DNA of 64,000 nt from Bradyrhizobium sp. CB3481 (GCF_029714305.1 NZ_CP121647.1:930001-994000), one strand, 5' to 3'; positions 7,755 through 17,115 are shown, numbered from the stretch's first letter. Notes: generated by a model not told the origin, from the letters alone. Program-made: numbers and translations.

Positions 7755-7933
7755 GACAGTTCCTCCGTGACGGTCATCAACGCGGATGTCGTGCTTTGGT
7801 TCCGCGGCTTACGATCGCGCTTTGCCAGGCATCGGCGGGAGGCGATTGCGGATGGTGCATCGACGCCGTTGTCGCGTGGTGATGCTGAGCGCGCCGAATT
7901 AAGCTTGGCGCAGGCCAGCACTGCCGCGGGAGA

Positions 7934-9007
7934 TCATGGTCCCCCGCCCAGCCATGTCAGGATTTCCGCATTCATCTCGCGCGGGTAGGTATGGCTGAGG
8001 TCGTCAAGCTCGCGGTAGGTGACGTTGGCGCCGGCGGCCGTGAGCGCTTGCGCCGTCTGCCGCGCCACCTGCACCGGGAACATCCAGTCGAGCCGGCCAT
8101 GCACGATATGAACGGGCAGGCCGCGCAGCCTCTCGGCGTCGGCCATCTCCGCCATCAGCGGATGGAACGTCGCGGCCACCGGCGCAAGGTGGGTGAAGGG
8201 CGAGGCGCCATCGAGCCCGGCGACGTAGCAGAACGTTCCGCCGTCGCTCATGCCGGTGAGCAGCATTCGTTCGAGATCGACATTCCAGCGGGCGCGCACC
8301 GATTCCAGGATTTGGATCAGGTTCGGCGTATCGGTGTCGTCGCCCATCAATGCCCAGGTCGAACCGGTGGCGGTCGGCGCGACCAGGATCGCGCCGCGGC
8401 TGCGGGCGTCGCGCAGCCAGCTCCACAGGAAGCCGCGGCCGTTGCCGCTGCCGCCGTGCAGCGCCATCACCAGCGGCCATGCGCGCTCGCGCGTATAATA
8501 TTCCGGCACGTAGAGCGAAAAGCCGCCGCGGCTGCCGGGCTCGTTGCGCTCATGGAAGATGCCGGTGTTTTCGGCTGCCGGCGCCGCCAGCCTCGCTGCG
8601 AGATCGGCGTCGGTGCGCAGCGCCGGATCGACAAAGAACTCGTTCACCGGCGGCAGTCTCGGCGCCAGCGCATACAGCGCCTCCTGCGCGCGCGGCGCGT
8701 AACGCAGCGCGCGGAACAGGCTGACGAAATCGCCATTGCCGTTCTGGACGAGGCGTAGCCCTGCGAACGCGGTCAGCGCCGCGTCGCTCGCTGCCTCTAG
8801 CGCCATCTTGATGTCGGCGAATTTTTCGGGCCACTGCGCGAGCCGCGGCCGGACCGCGCGCAACGCTTCGTCCGGCTGGCCGGCGGCCTGCATCACACGG
8901 TCGAAATCCGGCGGATTGAGGTAGCGCGCGACGAAGCCGAGCGCCTCCAGTGATTGCAGCAGCGGCGGCAACACGGCCACGATGTCGTCCACCACGGCCT
9001 CGCTCAT
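7934..9007 (-). CDS. Alpha/beta-hydrolase (phospholipase/carboxylesterase or PHB-depolymerase-like)
   Basis: 357 residues. The first 150 or so form an uncharacterised helical region. The rest is an alpha/beta hydrolase: PLVMALHGGSGNGRGF forms the oxyanion-hole HGG strand, LLTGMSDGGTF is a GxSxGG nucleophile elbow, an Asp occurs in HGRLDWMFP, and the final His is in LDDLSHTYP. This order fits phospholipase/carboxylesterase and PHB depolymerase-like esterases. No signal peptide is visible, so it is probably cytoplasmic. It is followed upstream by the HtrA-like pseudoprotease gene in the same direction, 65 bases away. The substrate is unknown. Confidence 0.8.
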   Translation of the reverse strand: MSEAVVDDIVAVLPPLLQSLEALGFVARYLNPPDFDRVMQAAGQPDEALRAVRPRLAQWPEKFADIKMALEAASDAALTAFAGLRLVQNGNGDFVSLFRALRYAPRAQEALYALAPRLPPVNEFFVDPALRTDADLAARLAAPAAENTGIFHERNEPGSRGGFSLYVPEYYTRERAWPLVMALHGGSGNGRGFLWSWLRDARSRGAILVAPTATGSTWALMGDDTDTPNLIQILESVRARWNVDLERMLLTGMSDGGTFCYVAGLDGASPFTHLAPVAATFHPLMAEMADAERLRGLPVHIVHGRLDWMFPVQVARQTAQALTAAGANVTYRELDDLSHTYPREMNAEILTWLGGGP

Positions 9008-9072
9008 TGGATACTCTCTACGTTCAATAACGCCTCAGGTCGATGCAGCCTTATCAATGCAGCCTTATTAAT

Positions 9073-10044
9073 TTAATGCAGCCTCGGCGCCTTCAGCAGC
9101 TTGGCGCGGTCGATCGAGGCCAGCACGACATCGAAGGTGAGGCCCTCATGATAGACTGTGAGCGGCACGTCGACACCGGCATTCCCAAGCGACCAGAGCT
9201 TGCGATAGAAGCCGGTCTGGCTCGTCACCTTGTCGCCGTTGACGGCGAGGATGACGTCGCCGGTCTTCAATTCAGCCCGTGCGGCCGGCCCCTTGCCGGC
9301 AATGCCGACGACCACGACGCGGTTGTCGATTTCGGTGGTGTACATGCCGAGCCAGGGCCGCGCCGGCTTGTTGACGCGGCCGAATTTCCTGATGTCGTCG
9401 AGCACGGGCTTCAGGAGATCGACCGGCACGATCATGTTGACGTGCTCGGCCTTGCCTTCGCGTTCGCGTTCGAGCTGTAGCGAGCCGATGCCGATCAGTT
9501 CGCCACGGTTCGAGATCAGCCCGGTGCCGCCCCAGTTGGGATGCGCGGGATGGGTGAAGATCGCCTCGTCCAGCAGGTATTCCCAATAGCCGGCGAATTC
9601 CTGCTTGGCCGCGATCTGGCTGGCGACCGAGCGGGTGCGTCCGCCGGCGCCGCCGACCACCACGCGGTCGCCGACCGCCGCCGTGGCCGAAGAGCCGAGC
9701 GGCAGTGGATCGAGGTCTAAGTCGCCGAGCGCCTGCACCAGCCCGAAGCCGGATTCGAAATCGAAGCCGAGCGCGTGGCCTTCCACCACGCGGCCGTCGC
9801 CCCGATGCAGCCAGACCGCTTCGGCTTCGGTGATCAGATAGCCGATCGTCAGCACCAGCCCATGATCGATGACGACGCCATTGCCGGCACGTTCGGTGCC
9901 GAGCGTTTCCGCGCTGTGGGCGTCGGGCGGAATGATCGAATGCAGGCCGACCACCGACGACAGGGTTCTGTCGAGATCGAAGGCGTAGTCGCCCGGCCGA
10001 GGCTGGTTGGCGGGCGGCACTCTCCATTCGGTCAAAGATGCCAT
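9073..10044 (-). CDS. HtrA/S1C-like protein with PDZ domain and no catalytic triad
   Basis: 323 residues: a trypsin-like fold (about residues 25-215) and a PDZ domain (about 225-315, RPWLGMYTTEIDN onwards with ELKTGDVILAVNGD). Against the HtrA pattern, TNxHVV reads TIGYLI (Tyr69 for His), TDLAVL reads SGFGLV (Gly99 for Asp) and GNSGGPL reads PNWGGTG (Trp171 for Ser), so all three catalytic residues are missing. It has no signal peptide, unlike DegP. The ATG at 10044 is preceded by GGGAGA. It is probably a cytoplasmic binding or scaffold protein, if it is functional. It lies 65 bp upstream of the esterase in the same orientation. Confidence 0.8.
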   Translation of the reverse strand: MASLTEWRVPPANQPRPGDYAFDLDRTLSSVVGLHSIIPPDAHSAETLGTERAGNGVVIDHGLVLTIGYLITEAEAVWLHRGDGRVVEGHALGFDFESGFGLVQALGDLDLDPLPLGSSATAAVGDRVVVGGAGGRTRSVASQIAAKQEFAGYWEYLLDEAIFTHPAHPNWGGTGLISNRGELIGIGSLQLEREREGKAEHVNMIVPVDLLKPVLDDIRKFGRVNKPARPWLGMYTTEIDNRVVVVGIAGKGPAARAELKTGDVILAVNGDKVTSQTGFYRKLWSLGNAGVDVPLTVYHEGLTFDVVLASIDRAKLLKAPRLH

Positions 10045-10211
10045 GAAGGGGTCTCCCAAACGTCTGCGCGTCCACCACCAACGCCGCGCGACCCGAATAG
10101 ATCACGGTCCTGTCAGCGATTATTCTGTCGGATTATATCAGCGAAGCGGCCGCGGATCGAGATCGCAGATTGAACGCCGGGGTTACCGTTGACGCGCCGC
10201 TGGAAGCGGCA

Positions 10212-11273
10212 TCAGTTCCGCCATTCCCGATAATCGCGCTTGACGTTGTCAGCCGCGACCTCGGCAGCAGCGTTCAACCAACCGCGCGGGCGCCTCTCAA
10301 GGTCGGCCCGCAGCGCCTTGATCGGCGCTAAGCCCGCCGCATGGACCGAGGCGATGTCAAAGCCCATCGCCGCAAGCAGATTGAGCTGCAATTTTTTCCC
10401 GGCGTCAGCGCCCAGCTCAATCTTGTGGGAATCGGCGGCAACACGTCGAAAGACGAAGCCATGGCGCACCTGGAGAAACGGATCCGGCGCGCGATAGCGG
10501 CCGTTCGCCAATTCAAGGAAATTCGAATTCCCGGATTTTTCGCCGCTGGCCCATGTCCACGCCGAGGGCACCAGCGCCTTGGCTTCGCGTATGACCTGGC
10601 CGCCGCGCCAGTGGCCGACCGCTGCATAACGCGGCCGGCCCAAGCTGCCGCCACCCTTGTAGGGCACGCTGCACAGACGAACGTTCTTTTTTTCGACGCC
10701 ATCGGGCAGATTTTCAATCAGCGCTTTGGCGACCCTGGATGGCGGCTGATATTGCGGGTAGTCCGCAACTTCGTTCCAGAATTTCTGGAGTCTGTCTTCT
10801 GCAGGCTCGGCGTAGGGCCGCAGCCAGGTTTGGCCTTCGAACAACAGCGCCGGCTGCGGCTCTTCGAGGCCCTCGCGATAGCCCCTGAGCACGGCCTTGG
10901 CGGCGCGTCGGGGGTCGACGGCCGGATGCGGCGCAAGCTGAATGCTGGTCACCAGCCGGACCAGGTCGAGCACGTAGGGCATTACGGCGGCTTCATCGAA
11001 GTCGTTGACGCCCCAGACCAGACGCCCGTCGGCGTCGCGCCAGGTTCCGAAATTCTCCAGGTGCAGATCGCCGATCGAAAGCAGTTTCGGCGCATCCATC
11101 AGTTCCGGACACCAGTCGCCAATTTTTCTGGCCCAGCGGAAATAGGTCGCCCGCAAGAAGATGAAGGGACTCTTCTTCATGCGGTGGTGTTTGTAGGCGA
11201 TGTCTTTCTTGACGACGTCGCACTGCTCGGCCAGCCAGGCCTCGTAGTCGCTGTTGTCCTTGCGGAATGACAT
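10212..11273 (-). CDS. DUF2252 family protein
   Basis: 353 residues. Motifs typical of DUF2252, a family with a distant kinase-like fold, are visible: LLSIGDLHLENFGTW (about residues 65-80) and VWGVNDFDEAAVMPYVLDLVRL soon after, which resemble the HxDxxxxN and DFD elements of aminoglycoside-phosphotransferase-like kinases. The remainder carries LEERPR-type basic segments and a short C-terminal helix. No biochemical role is known to me. The start is set at the ATG of MSFRKD (11273); an ATG four codons earlier is also open. The gene appears monocistronic. Confidence 0.75.
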   Translation of the reverse strand: MSFRKDNSDYEAWLAEQCDVVKKDIAYKHHRMKKSPFIFLRATYFRWARKIGDWCPELMDAPKLLSIGDLHLENFGTWRDADGRLVWGVNDFDEAAVMPYVLDLVRLVTSIQLAPHPAVDPRRAAKAVLRGYREGLEEPQPALLFEGQTWLRPYAEPAEDRLQKFWNEVADYPQYQPPSRVAKALIENLPDGVEKKNVRLCSVPYKGGGSLGRPRYAAVGHWRGGQVIREAKALVPSAWTWASGEKSGNSNFLELANGRYRAPDPFLQVRHGFVFRRVAADSHKIELGADAGKKLQLNLLAAMGFDIASVHAAGLAPIKALRADLERRPRGWLNAAAEVAADNVKRDYREWRN

Positions 11274-11391
11274 TGCAGGCCCCATGCGGTCGGTCGCCAA
11301 TCGGTACGCCGATCGAGGGCATCCTACCGATGGATGTGTGCTGATAAAACCTCGCTGATACCGGGAGCCGGCTCCCGCCTTCAATCCGGCA

Positions 11392-12909
11392 TCAATCCGC
11401 CCTGGCCGGCGCCCGGGCCGGGATGATCCGGAAATCGCGGTTCTCCTTCATCCAGCCGGCGCGTTCGTCGCGGAGCAAAGTGCGGCGAACCTTGCCGGAA
11501 TCGTCGCGCAGGCCGGCACGGACGGCCTCGAAACTCTCGGGGTGCTTGTAGCGGCTGAGCCGGTCGGCCAGGAACGCTCCCATGCCGTCGGCGACGGCCT
11601 GTGCATCGGTGTTCCCATCCAGTTCGATGATGGCGTGCACGCGCTGGCCGAATTCCGCATCGGGCAGGCCGACGACGACACAAGAGCGCACGTCGGGATG
11701 TTCTGTCACCGCAGCCTCGACCTCGGCCGGATAGATGTTGGCGCCGCCGCGCAGCACCATGTCGGCGAGCCGGTCGCCGAGATAGAGATAACCTTCCGCA
11801 TCGAGCCGGCCGATATCGCCGAGCGATTCCCAGCCGTCGGCGCGGCGTTTCGGCTCGGCGCCGAGATAGTGATAGGTCGAGCCGGCGCCGTCATTGGGCA
11901 GGAAGTAGATCTCGCCGGTCTCGCCGGGCGCGACGTCGTTGCCGTCCTCGCCGATGATCCGAAGACGACAGGTCTCACCGATCTTGCCGACCGAGCCCTT
12001 GTGCGTCAGCCATTCGGTGCCGGAAATGATGGTGGCGCCCTGCCGCTCGGTGCCGCCATAGAGCTCGTAGATCCGCTCCGGGCCCAACCACTCGATCCAT
12101 TTCTCCTTCAGCCATGGCGGCATCGGCGCGGCCATGTGAAACACGATCTGCAGGCTCGACAGGTCGTAAGCGTTGCGCACCTCGTCCGGCAGCGCCCAGA
12201 TGCGGTGCATCATGGTGGGTACAAAATTGACCCATTGCACCCGGTTCTTCTCGATCAGCCGCAGCGTCTCCTCGGCATCGAATTTGACGAGGCCGGTGAC
12301 GCGGCCGCCGTTGAACAGCGCGGTATGCGACACGATGAACGGCGCATTGTGATAGAGCGGCCCCGGATTGAGCAGCGAAGCGTCCTGCGGAATGCCGAGC
12401 GGGGAGGGAAATGTCGTCTCCACCACCGCAGGCATGTGATCGAGGATCACCTTCGGCCGGCCGGTCGAGCCACCGCTGGTCATGGCCTTCCAGTAGCGCG
12501 CCACCGGATTGTCGACCGGCGCGTCGGAAAAACCTTCGGGCTCGAAATCGGCCGGCAGCGAATTCGGCGCATTCCAGTCCGCCTGGCCGCCGACCACCAG
12601 CGAGGGCCTCAGAATGTCGAGCACGGCAGCGGCCTCGCCGCGCGGCAGCTGCCAGGTCAGCGAGGTCGGCGTCGCGCCGCATTTCCATACCGCAAAGGTG
12701 GTTTCGAAGAACACATTGCTGTTGGGAAGTCCGATGGCGACGAAATCGCCCGGCTTGACGCCCTTGGCGGCAAAGGCGCGGGCGCGTCGGTTGGCGTTGC
12801 GCTCGAGCTGTTCCCAGGTGATGGCATCGGAGCCGTGACTGACCGCGATGGTGTCCTTGGGTTTCCGTTCGGCATACCAACGCGGCACGTCGGCGATGGG
12901 AATCAGCAT
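11392..12909 (-). CDS. AMP-dependent acyl-CoA ligase (acyl-CoA synthetase)
   Basis: 505 residues of the ANL superfamily. The phosphate-binding loop TSGGSTGRPKV (about residues 166-176), the LYGGTERQG adenine motif, the GDRLADMVLRGGANIYPAEV hinge region and the C-terminal SGKVRR with the catalytic Lys are all present. It forms acyl-adenylates and then acyl-CoA from a carboxylic acid, ATP and CoA in the cytoplasm. The gene stands alone; no partner shows which acid it activates, though sequence features recall bile-acid- or cyclohexane-carboxylate-type ligases more than long-chain FadD. Start at ATG 12909. Confidence 0.88.
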   Translation of the reverse strand: MLIPIADVPRWYAERKPKDTIAVSHGSDAITWEQLERNANRRARAFAAKGVKPGDFVAIGLPNSNVFFETTFAVWKCGATPTSLTWQLPRGEAAAVLDILRPSLVVGGQADWNAPNSLPADFEPEGFSDAPVDNPVARYWKAMTSGGSTGRPKVILDHMPAVVETTFPSPLGIPQDASLLNPGPLYHNAPFIVSHTALFNGGRVTGLVKFDAEETLRLIEKNRVQWVNFVPTMMHRIWALPDEVRNAYDLSSLQIVFHMAAPMPPWLKEKWIEWLGPERIYELYGGTERQGATIISGTEWLTHKGSVGKIGETCRLRIIGEDGNDVAPGETGEIYFLPNDGAGSTYHYLGAEPKRRADGWESLGDIGRLDAEGYLYLGDRLADMVLRGGANIYPAEVEAAVTEHPDVRSCVVVGLPDAEFGQRVHAIIELDGNTDAQAVADGMGAFLADRLSRYKHPESFEAVRAGLRDDSGKVRRTLLRDERAGWMKENRDFRIIPARAPARAD

Positions 12910-13163
12910 GGGACGTTTCCGTTCGGGCGTTGATGCGCTCTTGTTTTGACGAGGCGGCACCTCGAAACCATCGTGGCAGAATTGGCGGACAGAGTGAAGA
13001 GCACCTTGGGTAGCGTGTGTTCGCTCGCACGCAGATGAAGCGGAGGCGCGTCGCCCAGCGGCACCAATAAATCTGTCGTAGAGTTTGTCGGCACTTCGAC
13101 GGCGCCACAAGGCGCGTAGATGCAGATGCAGAAGATGCAGGCTCAAGCAGAGTCGGCCGAGAC

Positions 13164-13721
13164 TTACGGATCGAGCTCGGTGTCCCAGTACAAATAATCG
13201 AGCCAGCTATCGTGCAGATAGTTCGGCGGAAACAGCCGGCCGTTGCGGTGCAGCTGATGCACCGTCGGCGCATACGGCGCCTGGCGCGGAAACATCTTCG
13301 CCTGCTGCGGTGTCAGGTTGCCCTTCCTCAGATTGCATGGCGAGCAGGCGGCGACGACATTTTCCCACGTGGTCTGGCCGCCCTTGCTGCGCGGGATGAT
13401 GTGATCGAAGGTGAGGTCGTCATGCGCGTGGCAATACTGGCAGACGAAGCGGTCGCGCAGGAAGACGTTGAAGCGGGTGAAGGCGGGGTGCGTGGTCGGC
13501 TTAACGAAGGATTTGAGCGACACCACGCTCGGAAGCTGCATTTCGAAACTCGGGCTGTGAACCGCCCGATCGTAATGCTCGACGATGTTGACGCGATCGA
13601 GAAACACCGCCTTGATCGCGTCCTGCCACGACCAGAGAGACAGCGGGTAGTAGCTCAGCGGCCGGAAGTCCGCGTTCAGCACCAATACCGGCCAACCGCC
13701 CTGCGAGACATGTGCGTTCAA
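13164..13721 (-). CDS. HNH endonuclease
   Basis: 185 residues. The HNH motif is complete: FVCQYCHAHDDLTFDHIIPR (first Cys pair, then Asp-His) followed by GGQTTWENVVAACSPCNLRK (second Cys pair), about residues 90-140, so a zinc-stabilised beta-beta-alpha metal nuclease. The N-terminal half begins WPVLVLNADFRPLSYYPLSLW, a pattern seen in a widespread chromosomal HNH family of unknown role. There are no phage or restriction genes nearby, so it is probably a housekeeping nuclease rather than part of a mobile element. The 254 bp between it and the upstream ligase gene holds nothing recognisable. Confidence 0.85.
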   Translation of the reverse strand: MNAHVSQGGWPVLVLNADFRPLSYYPLSLWSWQDAIKAVFLDRVNIVEHYDRAVHSPSFEMQLPSVVSLKSFVKPTTHPAFTRFNVFLRDRFVCQYCHAHDDLTFDHIIPRSKGGQTTWENVVAACSPCNLRKGNLTPQQAKMFPRQAPYAPTVHQLHRNGRLFPPNYLHDSWLDYLYWDTELDP

Positions 13722-13959
13722 GTAACGCTCCTGACCCCCATGTTAGCTGCGAAGCAGCATGCGCCCTGCATACTACAGGCAGCGTGACGGGATTGTGAAG
13801 AGCGTTCCGGGGCTTATCCAGCAGCGGGAACGCGTGTTCGGCCGGTATAGCCCTGAAAAACGCTCTGGTTCCGCGGCTCGCCAAGATCGCGATTCGCGGT
13901 CAATCCCTCGTGATAGGGCGCCACAGGCGGTCAGAGCCGGCATTATTGCGCGGCGGCGT

Positions 13960-14592
13960 CTACGGTTTGGCGGCGCTCGTTACGAGCTTCAGGCCGAGGC
14001 CGAACATGACCGCGCCGGCCGTGCGATCGACCCAGGACTTGTACGATAGATAGGCCCGTTGCGGCCCGGCCGAGGAGAACAGAAAGGCGACCAGCGCGTA
14101 CCAGGCGGCTTCTACGCAAAACACCGCCGCCAGCAGCGCGGCGGCGAATCCCGTTGAAAACGAAGCCGGGAGCAGGGCAGCGAACACGCTGGCATAGACG
14201 ATCGCCGCCTTCGGGTTGCTCACCTGCGTGGTGAAGCCAAGCCAGAACGCGCGGAAGGGCCGCGAGCCGGCCTCGCCGCCGGCTTCGACCATCGCAAGAG
14301 GTTGCCGCGCAGATCGGAAGATCAGAAAACCAAGGTAGCAAAGATAGAGGCCTCCAAGCACCCTGAGGGCGGCATAGAGCGCCGGCACGGCCAGAAGGAC
14401 GCTCTGCAGCCCGAGCAGCGCCGCCGCGCCGAACAGGGCGCCGCCGGCGCCCATGCCCAGCGCCGTGGCAAGCCCCCGGAGCCTGCTTGATGCGACGGCC
14501 ACGCGGGCCACCATCACAAAGCTGGGGCCGGGGCTGATTACCCCGATGCTGAGTGCGGCGACGATACTGGCGAGCGATGCTAGTTCCTGCAT
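13960..14592 (-). CDS. LysE/RhtB-family amino acid exporter
   Basis: 210 residues with five to six membrane helices. The N-terminal signature IGVISPGPSFVMVARVAVA (about residues 15-35) and the central FWLGFTTQVSNPKAAIVYAS are hallmarks of LysE/RhtB translocators, which export amino acids or homoserine lactone-like compounds. The start at ATG 14592 has GGAGAA upstream. The substrate cannot be inferred. The gene is 31 bases downstream of the NTF2-like gene in the same direction and could be cotranscribed with it, under the divergent LysR regulator. Confidence 0.85.
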   Translation of the reverse strand: MQELASLASIVAALSIGVISPGPSFVMVARVAVASSRLRGLATALGMGAGGALFGAAALLGLQSVLLAVPALYAALRVLGGLYLCYLGFLIFRSARQPLAMVEAGGEAGSRPFRAFWLGFTTQVSNPKAAIVYASVFAALLPASFSTGFAAALLAAVFCVEAAWYALVAFLFSSAGPQRAYLSYKSWVDRTAGAVMFGLGLKLVTSAAKP

Positions 14593-14623
14593 TGGCAATT
14601 CTCCGGGTCGTGCAGGCAAACTG

Positions 14624-15049
14624 TTATTCGGTATGCGGCGGGGTGTCGACCGCCCAACTCGGATCGGCGCCAAAGGGATGATCCATGAAAAACACCCAGG
14701 TGCCGTCGGGCAACCGGCGATGAACCTCCATGCCGTGGTGATGCACCTCGGTCGGATTGCCGCGCGCGTCGGTGCCTTTGATCAGCCACTGCGACCGCGT
14801 CATCGCGAAATCGCCAGAGACGGTCGTATGATGCGTTACGACATCCATATGTGGCTTCAGTCCGACATAGGCCGCCATCGTCTTGCGGATGCCGTCGGCG
14901 CCGCGTGCCACCGTGCTGCCGCCATGGACCTCGTCGACCTGAACGATGGAGGCCTCGGGGTGATACATCGCCGCCGCGGCGTCAACATCCTGCGCATTGA
15001 AGGCGCGGGCCAGCCAAAGATTGCAAAGTTCCGGGGATGGTGCACCCAT
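14624..15049 (-). CDS. NTF2-like (SnoaL/DUF4440-type) protein
   Basis: 141 residues. The pattern LWLARAFNAQDVDAAAAMYH at the start, the central RGADGIRKTMAAY and the C-terminal HHHGMEVHRRLPDGTWVFFMDH are typical of SnoaL/ketosteroid-isomerase-like cone folds. Members serve as isomerases, hydrolases or simple binding domains, so no reaction can be named. I chose the ATG at 15049 because GGGAG precedes it; two earlier in-frame ATGs lack such a site. It diverges from a LysR regulator, which probably controls it together with the downstream LysE exporter. Confidence 0.75.
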   Translation of the reverse strand: MGAPSPELCNLWLARAFNAQDVDAAAAMYHPEASIVQVDEVHGGSTVARGADGIRKTMAAYVGLKPHMDVVTHHTTVSGDFAMTRSQWLIKGTDARGNPTEVHHHGMEVHRRLPDGTWVFFMDHPFGADPSWAVDTPPHTE

Positions 15050-15194
15050 GTTTCGAACTCCCATGTTGAAGATCAATCGTTGCGATGACGAGATGTGCTT
15101 CGGGTCGAAGCCTCATCGGTGTTTCTCACGTCATCCTGACGGGGCAGGTAGTGTCTGGCGATGCGGAAAGCACGTTGGAATTGCGCCAGCGTCA

Positions 15195-15210
15195 CTTGCG
15201 AAACTGCAAG
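15195..15210. promoter_or_regulatory. Candidate regulator site upstream of LysR gene
   Basis: The inverted repeat CTTGC-N6-GCAAG lies in the divergent gap, 21 bases before the LysR start. It is the clearest dyad there, but it does not match the classical T-N11-A LysR box, so the assignment is weak. Confidence 0.35.
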
Positions 15211-15230
15211 CGCGCCATAGTTCAGCGGCC

Positions 15231-16136
15231 ATGGAAGACTGGAACGAGCTCCAACTCGTATTGGCGGTGCATCGGGCAAACAGCCTCACCGGCGCCGCCA
15301 AGGCGCTCGATATCGACCATTCGACGGCGTTCCGGCGTCTGAATGCCCTGGAGGCGCGGCTCGGGGTTCGCCTGTTCGAACGGCTGCCCGGCGGTGCCTA
15401 TCAGGCGACGCCGGCGGGCGAGCGCATGGCGGCTGCGGCGGAGCGCATGGAGGAGGAGGCGCTCGCGATCGACCGCGACATTGCAGGGCGCGACCATCGT
15501 CTCTCCGGACGCTTGCGCGTCACTTCCTCGGAAACGCTCGCCTATCGCAAGCTGACCGGCCGTCTCGCAAAATTCCGGCAAACCCATCCCGGCATCGTTG
15601 TCGAACTCGTTATCGACAACCGCGTGCTCAGCCTGTCGCGGCGCGAGGCGGATGTCGCGCTGCGCCCGATGCGGCCGAAGGAGGGCGATCTCTGGGGCCG
15701 CAAGCTCGCGGATGTCGCATGGGCCATCTATGGCGCCGTCGGCTATCTCGGCGAGCGAGGCGAAACCGTGTCGTCGGTCGAACATCTCGGTCGCCATGGC
15801 GTGATCGGATGGGAGGATACCGCCGCCGGCATCATGGCTGCGAACTGGCTCAATCGCACCGTGCCGGATGATGCCTTCGTCTACCGGACCAACAGCCTCG
15901 TCAATCAGTTCACCGCCGCCAAGGCCGGCATCGGTCTCGCGCTGCTGCCCTGCTATCTCGGCGACGAAGAGTCCGGCCTTGTCCGTGTGCTGCCGGATCC
16001 GGTGCCGGATCTGGCCGGTGAATTGTGGATCGTGACTCACACCGATCTGAAACGGACCGCCCGGGTCCGTGCGTTCTTCGATCTCGTCGGCGACGGCCTT
16101 GCCCGCGAGCACCGCCTGTTCAGTGGGCAGGGCTGA
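15231..16136 (+). CDS. LysR-family transcriptional regulator
   Basis: 301 residues. The N-terminal winged helix is clear: ELQLVLAVHRANSLTGAAKA followed by DHSTAFRRLNALEARLGVRLF (about residues 5-50). The effector domain follows a GRLRVTSSETLAYRKL start. It lies divergent from the NTF2-like and LysE genes, the usual position of a LysR activator relative to its target. The effector is unknown. The residue pattern resembles the single-copy LysR group found near small oxidoreductases and exporters, but I cannot place it further. Confidence 0.9.
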   Translation: MEDWNELQLVLAVHRANSLTGAAKALDIDHSTAFRRLNALEARLGVRLFERLPGGAYQATPAGERMAAAAERMEEEALAIDRDIAGRDHRLSGRLRVTSSETLAYRKLTGRLAKFRQTHPGIVVELVIDNRVLSLSRREADVALRPMRPKEGDLWGRKLADVAWAIYGAVGYLGERGETVSSVEHLGRHGVIGWEDTAAGIMAANWLNRTVPDDAFVYRTNSLVNQFTAAKAGIGLALLPCYLGDEESGLVRVLPDPVPDLAGELWIVTHTDLKRTARVRAFFDLVGDGLAREHRLFSGQG

Positions 16137-16146
16137 CGTTGCCGGC

Positions 16147-17115
16147 CTACATCTTCTCCAGCTTCTGCAGGCAGCGGCTGATCCCGACTTCCGGCGGCAT
16201 CGGCGTATCCGGGAAGCTGGTCTTCCAGTCGGTGACGCCGACTTCGCCGATGTAGATGTCGCCCCTGGAATCCAGCGCGATGCCGTGGGGCGCGAGGAAT
16301 TTGCCGGCTTCGAGTCCCGGGCCGTTCTCGCCACCAAGGCGGGCGATGCGTTTGCCTTTTGCGTCGACGATCGAAAGCCGCGGGCCGAGATTGGGCACCT
16401 TGCGGTTGACGGCCATGCCGGGGCCGAGCTCGCCGACGATGAAGGTCGGCGCCTTGCCGCCGCAGCAGCACAGCGCGCAGGGCCGGTGCAGGAAATTCCA
16501 CTGCGTCTCATATTTTCCGTTGCCGTCGAACACCTGCACACGGTGGTTCTCGCGGTCGGCGACATAGACCCAGCCGTCGGCGTCGGTCGCGATGTTGTGC
16601 ACGATGTTGAACTGGCCGGGATCGGTGCCGGGCTCGCCCCAGGTCTTCAGCAGCTTTCCATCGGGTGAATATTTGTGAACGCAGGCGTTGCCGTAGCCGT
16701 CGGAGACGTAGATCTCGCCCTGCGGCGACAGCGCGGTGTGGGTGCAGCGGTGAAACGGCTCGCCGCTCATGAACGGCGCCGGCTTGTTGGGAATGCCGAT
16801 CGTCAGCAGCACCTTGCCGTCAACGGTGCATTTGCGCACGGTGTGGTCGCCGTCGTCGGTGCAATAGAGATTGTCGTCGGCGTCGATGTGCAAACCGTGC
16901 GCGCGGTTGAACAGGCCTTCGCCCCAGCTCCGGATGAAATTGCCGCCGCGGTCCAGCACCACCATCGGATGATCGCCGCGGTTGAAGACGTAGATGCGGT
17001 CCTTGCTGTCGACGGCCACGGAGGCGACGTCGGTCAGGCGCCAGCCGTCCGGCAGCTTCGCCCAGTTTTCGACGACACGGTAACGGTGCTCGCCCGAGCC
17101 CAGGATGGTTGGCAT
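16147..17115 (-). CDS. NHL-repeat beta-propeller protein (peptidyl-alpha-hydroxyglycine lyase-like)
   Basis: 322 residues made of about six NHL-type blades, with repeats such as VASVAVDSKDRIYVFNRGDH, HGLHIDADDNLYCTDDGDH, ALSPQGEIYVSDGYGNACVH and HNIATDADGWVYVADRENHR. This matches cytoplasmic NHL proteins annotated as peptidylglycine alpha-amidating lyase-like. No signal peptide is seen. An unusual CALCCCGG cluster of four cysteines near residue 215 might bind metal or form disulfides. The start at ATG 17115 has GGGGAGAAG. It ends 11 bases from the LysR stop, tail to tail. Enzymatic activity is not shown by the sequence. Confidence 0.8.
   Translation of the reverse strand: MPTILGSGEHRYRVVENWAKLPDGWRLTDVASVAVDSKDRIYVFNRGDHPMVVLDRGGNFIRSWGEGLFNRAHGLHIDADDNLYCTDDGDHTVRKCTVDGKVLLTIGIPNKPAPFMSGEPFHRCTHTALSPQGEIYVSDGYGNACVHKYSPDGKLLKTWGEPGTDPGQFNIVHNIATDADGWVYVADRENHRVQVFDGNGKYETQWNFLHRPCALCCCGGKAPTFIVGELGPGMAVNRKVPNLGPRLSIVDAKGKRIARLGGENGPGLEAGKFLAPHGIALDSRGDIYIGEVGVTDWKTSFPDTPMPPEVGISRCLQKLEKM

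Noticed and set aside
13164..13721. HNH gene as part of a restriction or phage module
   Set aside because: No methylase, integrase or phage genes nearby, and the family is a common chromosomal one.
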